NCBI GenBank assembly: GCA_029339505.1
Contig: JAQISU010000167.1
Span: forward strand, 1,936,501 to 2,000,500
Direction: 5' to 3'
From: Unio delphinus
Lineage: Eukaryota; Mollusca; Bivalvia; Unionida; Unionidae
DNA: 64,000 nucleotides
Positions within the stretch are counted from its first letter, which is position 1. Every line of letters begins with the position of its first letter. The notes below the pieces were generated by a model. It was given only the letters and a program-made list of their open reading frames with translations, searched no databases and had not been told where the DNA came from. Shown here one piece after another: positions 47,101 through 60,100 of this stretch. The translations under genes and the position numbers were made by a program.

Positions 47101-50100
47101 GCCATTTTCAAACTTTTCAAATAATTTGACTGATGTAATACAGCAATCATTTGTGAATTTTAAAGACTATTCGCGAAAATTACTGTAGACATGTAGACTA
47201 GTTGTTTTTGTTATGCATAAATAATTTATCAATTTCTTTTTGTCTATACTTTTGTATTAACTGCTAATCCAGATGGATTTAACCAATTTGTGACAAAAAT
47301 TTTAACTGCAGACACAGGTAAGTAGCAAAAATATGTGTACATGTTTCATAGTTTTCTGTAATTGTGGCATCTTGTTGTTGTAGTGTTTAATGCCATTTTT
47401 CAGCACACAATAGGTTATACATGGCAGCCAGTATTAATGGTGGAGGAAGAACCCGGAAAACCCCCAGGAAAGAACCACCGACCCACGAGAAGCTACTGGC
47501 AAGCTTTCTCACATACCACAACGACCGAATCTGAGACTCTAACCCATGCAGACAGGTGAGATGGCAGTGATCCGTAACGGAGAGCGCTTTAGAACACTCG
47601 GCCACTCGAGGCCCCAGGCATGTAATATATAGATTGCAATTTTATGCTCAGATTACACTTTATGCCACTTTAATTAGTAATAATTACACATATCTCTCTT
47701 ACGGGTTGACATGTGTGATCCTACAACAAAGAAGTTCAGATTTAATATAATTTCCCTTTGATTGAGTACCCTGGTAACCAACCGTTAGGACCGAACAGGT
47801 ACCCAGCTGAAATTTCCTAAAACTTTGGCATCTCTACCTATTTTAACAAATGCTGAAGATTTATTAGCACACTGAAGCAGACAGTTTGGTGAGCTGTGTG
47901 CTTCGATCAATTACAATTTTTATAAGTACAATATCCAATGAAATTTCAGCCACAGAACATGTAAGTAACAGAAATCCCAACCTTCTCTCCACTGCACATG
48001 ATTAAAATGCAAACTATTTCACCTTACACCAATCACTCTTTCAGAAGTTCATAATATCTGTATAGCACCCCCATATCAGATTTGTCCTTACAAGCAATCC
48101 AGGCTGGAGCAGAAGTGGACATGAGATTTCATGTCTTGATCTAGTACACAACTCATCTGGTGATGTCCACATAGTTTGAGGTCAAGAAAGTGGAAAAGTG
48201 GCTCTAAAATGTGACAAGAATGTCCATAATTCTCATGAAAATCTAGAAACAAATGTTCAGTCCAAAAGGAAGCAATCTGAATTGGTACAGTAACAACTGT
48301 TTAAAATGTTCTTATATACAACATTTCATCTACTATAACATCTGGGTTTAAATTCTCCAGCTAAAATCTAAACTAATATGTACTCAAAAGGCTCTACCGT
48401 ATTAACATTTAACTGGTTCTAGTGTTTGATTTGTGCCATCTTTCTGATAAAATTATCTCAATTATAACATTTTTAACACCTGATACACTGAAGCCAGCTA
48501 AACAATGGTGGTTAGTAGAACTAAATGAATCTACCAAAAGCCCGGGGCTCTTATAATTTGATGGTGGTTAGTTAAAACTAAAGATAATCTACCAATGCCC
48601 AAGGCTCCTATAATTTGATGGTGATCAGTAGAACTAAAGGAATCTACCAATGCCCAGGGCCCCGATAGTTTCAACGGTGGTCAGTAGAACTATATGAATC
48701 TACCAATGCCCAGGGCCCCAATAATTTCAACGGTGGTCAGTAGAACTATAGGAATCTACCAATGCCCAGGGCCCCAATAATTTGATGCTGGTCAGCTGAA
48801 CTAAAGATAATCTACTAAGGCCCAGGGACCCTATAATTTCAGCTTAGGCACCTCCTGTACTCTAGCAGATGTACCCATTGGGCTTGTCAAATTTTTTAAT
48901 TCTGCTTAAGAAACCTCAATTGCAGTGAACAAGTACATTACAAATTTTCAAAAATAAATATATTCGGAAAAAGTATTTCTTGGTTATAATGTTCTTAATT
49001 CCCAGTCACCTCTGAAACATTATAAACAATCTTTATTGCATATACTATACCCAAAGACTTGTGGCTTGGAATAAGGAGATAAAGATATTCAATGATTAAA
49101 CTAATCAAAAAAAAATCTTTCCTGAATGGCATAAAATTCATTCTGAACCATGGTTAGGTCTGGCCAAAGCATATCATTTACTTTTGGCACCCTCGAGTAA
49201 AATCCTGGTGCACTTATTAATTGAACAAACTCGTTCAAATTTTCTCTCTAGCTTGATGCAGAATCTAGGCTTTGACAATTTTAATAAAGTATGATCGCGG
49301 CATGCTTCCTGAAATTTTAAATATATGTACGTGTATTTTTCTTGTACCGGGACATTTTTTTTATTTTCAAGTACAAGAAGTACTGTGCAAAACATTTGTT
49401 CTCATTTTGGGGATAAGTTCATGTATGAATTTTAATATAATACGATCGGGCTGCAGCTTCTTAAATGTAACAATTTCACCAGGTTCTTGAAGTGTTATGC
49501 CAAAATAAACATGATGTGGTCTTTGTGGTTGTCTTCAATTAATTCTACATACAATCATTGCTCAAACAATAGCTGATGTGTGTTTCTTCTTTAACTGCAC
49601 ACACAACCAAGCAGCAGACAATGCGGTGGTTGATAAAAGCTTCTCACAGTTTAATAAACATCAAAAAATGAAAGCTGCCAACATGTTTTCTGGGCTTGGC
49701 ATTGTTATTAGACACAATCAGTTGACCAGTAAATAATGTCAGCTTTACTAGCTGGAAATTGAGAGGGTATGAAATTGTACACGTGTTCAGCTTAACACAT
49801 TAACCCCTAGCGACGACTTTACGGGGTATGAGGTAGTAGCCTACTTCCATGGTCTGTAGCGTCAAGGTCATACATGATACACTAAAGTGGGTGGTATCAT
49901 TGAAAAGCAGACAGATGTAGCTTTACAATGATAGCAAGTAATCTGGACATTTTAATTGCATTACAAAATACAGAGGGAAAAACCGAAGTTTTTGGACCGG
50001 TTTTTTTTTCCATCCAAAAATCGCCCATGGTCGGTTTCCGAATTTGTGTCCAGATTTTAGACTTTATGACCTCAGATCTACGGAAGACAGGTCTGAGACG

Positions 50101-53100
50101 CACACAGACAGGTGAACCTGTGCAAAAAGTAGGATAAGGTGGACATTTTGAATAAAGAGTTTTCTACATACGAAAATTATGGGTCCGTTAGGAGTCTGAT
50201 TTTTGCCCTTCTGCTCATGCAACAGCAAACTAACCAATGAAAAACATTTCCTGTATCATTAGCAACCATTTGTCTAACGGATTATTGATTGGAAATCAAT
50301 GTATTACGATGTATTACGATGTATTCCGAAATAGTTCCCAAAATGTGTTTCCTACTCGCATTTCATGCGAAAACAGCAAAAACGCCAGGGGTTAATGTGT
50401 TAAACAGTCACTTTTCATGATACCACAAAATTTGAATATTCCTCACGTATTTAATCACTTGTGTGTCAACACTGAACATGAAATACAAATTCTGCCATTC
50501 CGAGACAATTTTCTATTTTTTTGGGAAAATTCTTAGTTACAACTTAATCCCAAAAACAGCAAAAACCGCCAGGGGTTAATGTTCACAAACGAAAGTCGTT
50601 CATTGCACTTTGCGCAAAAAAAACTTTGTTCTCAGGTTTTACATGTGTATGGGGTTTGCTTACGAAATCGTTATTAATTTCCCCCTTTTTTTAATGTAAA
50701 AAATATTTAACTGTTATGGCAAAGCAAGTTCACAAACGAAAGTCATTCATTGCACTTTGCGCAAAACAAGTTTATTTTTATTTTGGGGAACAGATCGTAG
50801 ATGAATTCTAATAAATACGATATATAATACGATAAAGTATGAGAAATAGTGTGTAAAACACAGCTTCTGAAATGTATTAATTTCACCAGGTTCTTGCACT
50901 GTTATGCCTAAATAAACATTATCAGAAATATGACTTATTATTGTGCCAAGAGTAAAAACACGTGTTCTTTAACTGCATACACAACCAAGCAGCAGACAAT
51001 GCTATTGTTGATACAAGATTTTCACAATTAAATAAACATCAAAAAACGAAAGCTGTTCACATGTTTTCTGGGCTTGGCGGTTATATCAGAGGGAATCATT
51101 TGACTAGTAAACAATGTCAGCTTTGTTAGCTGGAAATTGAAAGGGCCTGAAATTGTACATGCATACAGCTTTAAAAAGAAACATAGTGGTACGTGACCAC
51201 TACAGACTCTGCATTTAGTTCTCGGATTTTATGTGTATGATGTTTGTTTATGAACTCGTCAATAATTTTCTTTTCTTTTAATATATAAAAAAATATTTTA
51301 CCGTTTTGGAAAATCAAGTTTACAATTTGTATAGACACCATTCATAGACCCTGGAACGTAATGAAACGTACACTTGCTTCGTCTTTCTTAACCTAATTTT
51401 CGGCTAATTTTTCCCATTGAATTCAGACACAATGATTTGTGACAAAAATATTGAATAGTCTAAATACATTTGCAATTTTTGCAATGGAGTTACAGGTATT
51501 AAGGATTAGCAGCATGCCACGACAGCACTATATCAGATGGTAAGTAAACGGTGTTAATACTCTGTTCATGCTATATATTGGATATTGAATTCAAACAAAA
51601 TTATTAAATAGTTTAAATCTGTGCAATTTTCCAATGAAATTACATGCATTATGGATGAACTGCCACGATGGCACAATAGTAATTATATAACGTCAGTAGA
51701 GGTATAATCAATCATGTATTTTCGAGAGAAAAAAACAATAAAACTTAGTAAACTATTTAACGCAAAGTAATAACCTTTAAATATATTATCTGTCCATTAT
51801 TTTTAATAAGTCCTATTACTGCACTTTATTTAATATTCGTCCCATAAATCTCAGATTTTTTTACATTCGATATGAGTACACGTATATATATGCCAATGCG
51901 GTGTTGCTGAACAACCAAGCATTAACGCGACCCCGCTATTAATGCGATCCAACTTCTTGGACCCCAATTATCATGTTATAGCGGGGTTCCACTGTAGTTA
52001 TGTTTTGGTGAACTGAACAATTTCATACTGTTTCATATTTCAATGCCATAATTTGGACATAACTGAGGACAACCTCAGATGAACAAACAAGTTTCTTATC
52101 TGTTAACAAATGTTTGTAATCATTGAATGTTATTTGCACAAGGCACTACATACAGTTTACTAGGCAAATGGGAAAAAGTTTATAGTACTTAATTTTGAAT
52201 TCAAGAAGATACTGAAATAGCTGCATTTTGCGCAAGTATAGACTAAGAATAGTGAGTTTTTGTTTAAACAGAGTACTAGATTGAAATAGGATTTTTACCT
52301 AAGGGTGTCAGATCTGCTCATGTTAAAGTAGGACTGAATCAATTTCCATACATATATGCATTGTCAATAAATACATAATTTTCATAATTGGTTTTTGTCT
52401 TTTCATTAAATATAAAGCCACATTAATTATGATATGCAAAAAAAGGTTACTCAATGAACTTGAACACGTCTTATACTGAAGATGAATACTCCATAGTTTT
52501 CTCTAAAATGAGACACTTATAAATATTAGTAATGATTAATGTGATGCTTTGTCAGAAAGGCTGTTAATATGTCAACTGTCTTGCTATTGTCTTTAAACAT
52601 TTAAAGATAAACCTAAATGTAATGACTAATAGTGGATTTTTCATACCCATGTTGCTGCAGTATGATGTTCAGAGAGGACAAGGGCAAAAAAGAGGAATGG
52701 AGTGCAGCTGAGCAAGCCAAAGGCACATATCAATGGGTCTGCTCTTGGATTATACTTTTTTAAGTGACGGGATCCCTCTGCTCCAAGTGCTACACCCACA
52801 AATCCTGCTACCACTGTTATTATACCAAACAGCAAGGACACTCTGAAAATAAATACAAACATAACAAAGTCTTCAATAATTTCATTAGTCTTGTGCAGTT
52901 ACATGATGTGGCCCAAGTTTCATGGAATTTTTTGTTAGATTTTAAAGTATATGTGATATTTCTAACAATGTTGGAATTGTCAGTAGAGGTAAAGCTACTA
53001 GAGATAATTAAAACAAAGGCCATATAAACTGCATATTATATGCCCACCCAGTCCTCCATTTAGTTAAATGAAATTCTTTTGCATAAAAACCACATTTTAT

Positions 53101-54123
53101 CCATTAGTCAGTGACCTTTACCTTTAACCATTCAACCAAAATTTGCTTGGTTTCTTCCTTACACAAAGTTTAATTCATCCTCCAAGTTTGGTCAAGGTCT
53201 GTGATGCAGAACTAATGTTACTGTGAAGTGAATCATTCTTCACAGCTTCCTACCTTTGACCCCAAAAGCAATATAAAGTTTGATAACTGTATATGGTAGA
53301 CAACTGGAGTTACTGTGCAGAATCCAGTTTGCTTCTTTAAGTTAGTTACCTTGACCTTCAACTTTTTTGACCCAGAAATCAAATGGTTCTTCATTATCCC
53401 AAGTACAAGCCAGTCACAATTTTTGGAAACAGTATATGGCAGACCGCTTGAGTTATCATGCAGAAGATAAACTGGTAACAGAGAGACAGACAGACAGATG
53501 GACAAATTGATAATAAAATAATCTATGCCTTACAGTGCTGAATAAAACTATCACAAATGAGTATGTAGGAATCATTTAATTTATTTTTTTCAAATCTGTA
53601 AAATTCCACTTATTTTCAGAAGTAAAACAAGGCTCTTATTAAAAGAAAAGATTTTTTTAAATTCCAGATGATGGGTGAATGTTTAGTGAAAAATTCATAC
53701 CTATAAACCTAGTAAAAAGACGGATATTCAAAAATCTAAAATTGAGGAAGAACGTCAGAGATGCTTGGTGGGGCAATGGTTTCTGTCATCCAGGTTTTGT
53801 TAACATTGACCTGCTGTAATCAACTCAAGTCCATCTCAAAAGGGTAAAATAACTGAACCTTTCAATTAACATCCTGTGAATGTTAAAGATCCCTCCCACA
53901 GTATTTTAATGAGAGGAAATGCCAGTTGCTAGCTTGAAAGCTTTCCTTAAGCCACGGTGTGCATAAATATACTTGCCTATAATACCAGACAGAAGAAGGT
54001 ATGACAGCAATCTCATTGATGGATAGATTGATAACTCAGATACAAATCTTTAAAATAAAATCTTGATCCTAAGGCTGCAATTGTCTGTCTGTCTGTCTGT
54101 CTCTCTGTCTGTCTCTCTGTCTG

Positions 54124-54164
<41 letters not shown>

Positions 54165-57100
54165 GTCTTGTCGACCGTTGGGGCACCACTGATGACCTGA
54201 CAACCAGCTTCCTTCATTCCAATCTGTTCTCTGATACTCTCACTGTGTCACTCAGCTTCAGTCCTGTCCACTATGAGATGTTATCCTCCCATCTTTTCCT
54301 CAGTCTTCCTCTCCATCGCCCACCCTGTACAGTACCTTGCATGATTGTCTTAGCAAGCCCTGTTGATTGTGTGACATGTCCATACCATTTCATTTTGCGC
54401 TTTTTCACAATGGTCAATAGCTCTTCATAGGGCCCAATGGCTTGCTTAATTCTGTTTCCCACTTTCTCATTCGTGACATGATCTCTATATGTAATGCCAA
54501 GCAACCTTCGAAAGCATCTCATTTCAACAGCTTGTATCCTCCTTTCGAGATCTGCTGTGAGGGACCATGACTCACAGGCATATAGGAATACAGACACAAC
54601 CAAGAAGCGCATCAGTCTGATTTTTTGAGCTGACTGAGGTGCTAGTGGAATGCAATCAACAACTACAAAGCATGCTTCTTTGAAGCTCCAGCAGCCATGG
54701 TAAACATTAATCATCATGTGGAAAATAAATTCTGACAAACATGACCGAGACAACAAAATGCTGGTTACTTTACTAACTTAAGGTTTTCTTTTGAGATTTT
54801 AGAACTGAACTTTTAAACATCAATATATAACCAATATTTTACTGAAATTCCATTAAACAACCATACCAACCATGATAATCACACACTGTGACAAGGCATA
54901 AATTAAACTTTGATATTAAAATAGAGGGGTTATTTTTGTTTGCTTGCTTGATTAGGATTTCAGTCATATCACTATGATGTCTGCAGTGAGGCAGTTTATA
55001 GTGATGTCTAGCACTGGGGCATCATGCCGCAGACATGTAGCATGATGTCCCACCCAGTCACATTATCCTGACACCAGGCCGACCAGTCCTAACACTAACC
55101 TCTTAATGCTGAGCACCAAGCGAGGCAGCTGTTAGTACCATTTTTGTAAGTCTTTGGTATGACTTGGCCGGAGATTGAACCCATTACCTTCGCTTCCATG
55201 GTGAAAGCTCTAACCACTAGGCCACTGGAATGGTTTATTATGCATGTGGCTTGCCAAGTACTCACATGGCCATGAAGTAAATCCAGTAAATTATAAATAT
55301 AGGTCATGATGGGGGTATGGTAAAGACATGTCACATACCATCCACTAGCTTGAGATTCTAAAATGAACAGCCCCTTAGAAATGATCAAATACAAAATTTA
55401 AGCCAGGTCAGTAATTTCAAATATATGAACAATATAAACAAACTTCTCAAGATGGATTCCCTTCACAAAGTTATAATGATTATAGATAGGACCTTATCTG
55501 TTACATATAGAATACAAACAACCTATGTGGTCAGGAAATAAATGCAAAACCTTAATCTAAGCCAGTGACTACAGGTTATAGTGACTGGTTTTCCTGGCGC
55601 TTTTGAACATTTCACATTATTGGAGCATCTAACTCAATATGCACCATATAGCCACTGTTGTACTAAGGTGCCATAAAGCGCTAATACAAATCAAATCAAA
55701 TATAAGAAGTGAACTAACAATAATACCTATGTTTACATCAGCTAATTGCAAGATCAGCAACAATGATTTGTCTACAACTTACGAGGCTTGATCTGGTGCA
55801 CTGCCCTGGATAGAAATGGAGTCCTGCATAAATAAGGGTGCCCACAGAGCCAAAGCTCCTGTCACAAAGGCAACACAGGTGAACCCAAGTGTGGAGAACA
55901 TGAAGCTTTTACTATAAAAAAAAGAAAGGACAAAGTATTTCAATTAATATGGCATATGACATCACAAACAAAACCTATTCTGACAGACCACTGTTATCTG
56001 GAAAACCACATTCTTATAGATTTATTCCAAATGCACTATTAATTTCTTGCATAATTTAACGACCTATCTAAGTGAAGACCTGCCTTGAGAGATTATATTT
56101 TGTGAGCAGAAGAGGTGGCCTCTCAAAACAGGATTTAATCGTGGGGCGGTCTTTCAAAACAGGTTTTACTTTATTCCATCAAAATATAAAAACATTATGT
56201 GAAGTGATTATTTTCATGTGATACCAGTTTTATTATTCCTACAAGTTACAAAATTCTGTTAACAAGGATCCTTCTGCAGAATGAAGGGAATCTCTTCCAA
56301 AATCAACTATTGATTAACTACATGATTTTCTCTTGATGCATGAGAAGTATAGTATTTCGCATTTTAATAATGTGATTTCCAAGAGGTAACTGCAGAAACA
56401 GTAACATGTGAGAAGAAAATATATAATCACTCAAAGTAAGTGGAATTCCAGACTAATTTTTCATGCATCATTTAAATACCTACTGATCATTAAAAAAAAT
56501 TTGTTATGTGACGATTCTCTTTTGATTCATATCTAGTCAACTTAGATTGAGTTAAAGGCTACAGTTCTGGTGTTTTTAACATTCAAATTCAATCTTATTT
56601 CACTATATGCATATACGTACAGTGAAATAAGATCGAATTTGAATGTTAAAAATTTAACCACCAGCCAGAACTAAACGCTTATTCACTACATCACATATAT
56701 ATGCATTACATCAAAACTAAATTCAAACAGATATAAATCAGCTGATAAACATCTCACAAAAGTGTATTAAATAATCTGTAAAGCAATTACACTATATGGG
56801 TAACAAGTTGAAAATGTCTCCTTTTAGATTGGTATATATAATCAGCAACTGTCCATGATTATAGGAAAATAAAAATTTGCACAGAATTGGTGAGGGAGTA
56901 GATTTCAAAGTATACACATAATAGTTGCCTTGTTTATTTTTATAAGGGGAGTGGGTGTTATCAATTATCTTTTTCACTTAAAGATACAAGTGCCCATACC
57001 TGTGACAGTTGTTCAGTGTATGCAGTAAGTACAGTATGATAGATATGACTGTTAATCAACTCCACTCACACGCACGGTCTTGATAAATTTTCTTTGCCTA

Positions 57101-60100
57101 ATTAATTGCTTTATTTCTTCGGTTTTGAAGAAAAGATCATAATGCCATCCAAAATAAAGTGACAACACAAAATAAAATGTTTTCAAAGCGTTAACACCAT
57201 GCAAAACTAAGGGCATGGTGACAAAGACAACTCCTCCAATGAATGAAACGGAGCAGCCTGAAAGGGTCTAAAACACCGTATCAAAACCACTGATAACAGG
57301 TAGCGTGTTTGAAGGTATTTTTTTATATCTCGGATGAGAATGGCACAAGAAAAGATTAAGCCTTTGTCATTTGTAATCTGCATACTGGAAATACAGTCAA
57401 GATGTCAAGAAAAAAAACAGTACCACCTTACCACTAACAGACATTAGAAAGACAAAAAGACCATGAAACAAATATATGTATTGTAGGCTCTTTATCATGG
57501 ATGTAGTAACACATGGCATGTGTGTATGATTTCCTTGTTCACTAAATTAGAGCTCACTGTAAGCACTTCCAGTACATCCTTGCCTTAGATTTCCAGGGTT
57601 CTAAGAATGTGCAGACCCTTAACAACTAGTTTTCTGAAAATGAATTCAGCTGATGCTTATTTTCTCTAACAGACTGAGTGAAAGAAAAAAAGTATTATTC
57701 AGCAAGAAAATGAATTACATACATAGAAACTGAATATGGAATTCTCATAATCACAAAATAAACATAGATATAATAATAAAATAAACAATAGCAAATAGTT
57801 AAAGTGAAAAAAACTTATTATAGTAAATTACATCAACTGTCCTGATCTTATACACACTACTGAACTATTATTATAGTAAATTACATCAACTGTCCTGATC
57901 TTATACCCACTACTGAACTACTACTACTGATGTAATTCATTTTCTATTTAGGTTATCATTACAACCCCTCTTGGTGACTTTGGGTCCCAATATCAAAGAC
58001 TAGCTTACTCAGCTTGAACTGACATTTTCCAATAATGAATTATGACAGTTTCCATTGTACATAGTGACATTTTCCAACAATGAATTATGACAGTTTCCAT
58101 TGTACATAGTGACATTTTCCAATAACAAATTATGACATTTTCAATTGTACATGGTGACATTTTCCAATAATGAATTATGACAGTTTCAAGTGTACATGGT
58201 GACATTTTCCAATAATGAATCATGACATTTTCAATTGTACATGGTGACATTTTCCAATAATGAATCATGACATTTTCAATTGTACATGGTGACATTTTCC
58301 AAAAATGAATCATGACAATTTCAATTGTATACAGTGACATTTTCCAATAATGAATTATGATATTTTCAATTGTACATAGTGACATTTTTGTGCACATTTA
58401 ATACGTTTTTTTGTCAAATTAATGTGTTCATCTATTTTAGGTTCAACCTTTGACAACAGTCATGGAATCCATGGAAATGCAATATATATATATATATATA
58501 TATCAATCATAACTTAAGACAATACAGTTGTGAAATCTTTAAAAATGAAATATATACATATACATACATTTTAACAACTTAGACATAACAATCATGGAAT
58601 CAAAAATGAAATATATACATATAGATACAAATAATAACTTAGACAATGCATTCATGGAATCCTTAAACATGCAATATATACATATACAGTGGAACCCCGC
58701 TATAATGCAATAATTGGTGTCCAAGTAATTTTTCAGCAAACACTGCATTGGCATATATATATGTACTCATGTCGAATGTAAAAAATCGGAGTATTATCAG
58801 ATGAATATTAAATGAAATGCAGTATTAAGACTTATTAAAAATAATGGACGGATAATATATTTATAGGTTATTACTTTGCGTTAAATGTTTTTACTCATTT
58901 TTATTGTTTTATTTATGCATTAATTGATAATACCCTGACTGATGTTATATAATGAATAGGGTATACGAATCTGTTGCTATCATGCGTTGTGGCACGCAGT
59001 TCATCCATAATACATGCAACTCCATTGGAAGATGGCACAGACTTTTAAATATTCAATAATTTTGTCCAAGATCATTGTGTCTGAATTTAATGTCCAATAT
59101 ATAGCATGAACAGAGTATTAACACATTAACACCGTCTGATAATGTACCGTCGTGGCATGCAGCTAATCCATAATACCTGTAATTCCATTGCAAAACTTGC
59201 CAACATATTAAAACTATTCAATATTTTTGTCACAAATCATTATGTGTCTGAATTCAATGGGAAAAAATAACAGAAAATTAGGTTAAGAAAGATGAAGCAA
59301 GTTTATGTTTCATTACGTTCCAGGGTCTATGAACGGGTGTTTACACAAATTGTAAACTCTATTTCCCATAACGGTAAAATATTTTTTTAAATATAAAAAA
59401 ATTTGGAAATTAATGAGAGTTTATAAAGGAAACACCATACACATAAAATACGAAAACTAAATGCAGTGAGTCTGTAATGGTCACGTGCCGCTGATATGTT
59501 TTTTATTTTTTTAAAGCTGTACGCATGTACAATTTTAGACCCTTTCAATTTCCAGCTAACAAAGCCATCATTATTTACTAGTCAAATGATTCCGTCTGAT
59601 AACACCGCCAAGCCCAGAAAACATGTTGGCAGCTTTCGTTTTTTGATGTTTATTTAATTGTGAAAATCTTGCATCAACCATCGCAATGTCTGCTGCTTGG
59701 TTGTGTATGCAGTTAAAGTGTCTTTACACTTGGATTAATAATAAGTAATATTTCCGATAATGTTTATTAAGGCATAACAATTCAAGAACCTGGTGAAATA
59801 TATTTCAGAAGCCATGTTTTACACACTACTTTTCGAACTTTATCCTATTATACATCATATTTATTAAAATTCATACACGATCTTTTCCATCAAAATCAAA
59901 ATAAACTTTTTTTGCGCAAAATGCAATAAACGACTTTTGTTAGTGAACTTGCTTTTCTGTAATGGTAAAATATTTTTTTAAATAAAATAAAAAAAAAAGA
60001 GGTAAATTAATAAAGATAAGCAAACCCCATATGCATGTAAAACTCTAGAACTAAGTTCAGTAGGCCTGCAATGGTCACAAATCACTTTTATAATTGTTTT

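Noticed and set aside
58005..58397. 130-codon minus-strand frame with 15-residue repeats
   Set aside because: 45-bp minisatellite; nucleotide drift is not biased to synonymous changes and no promoter or homology is visible.
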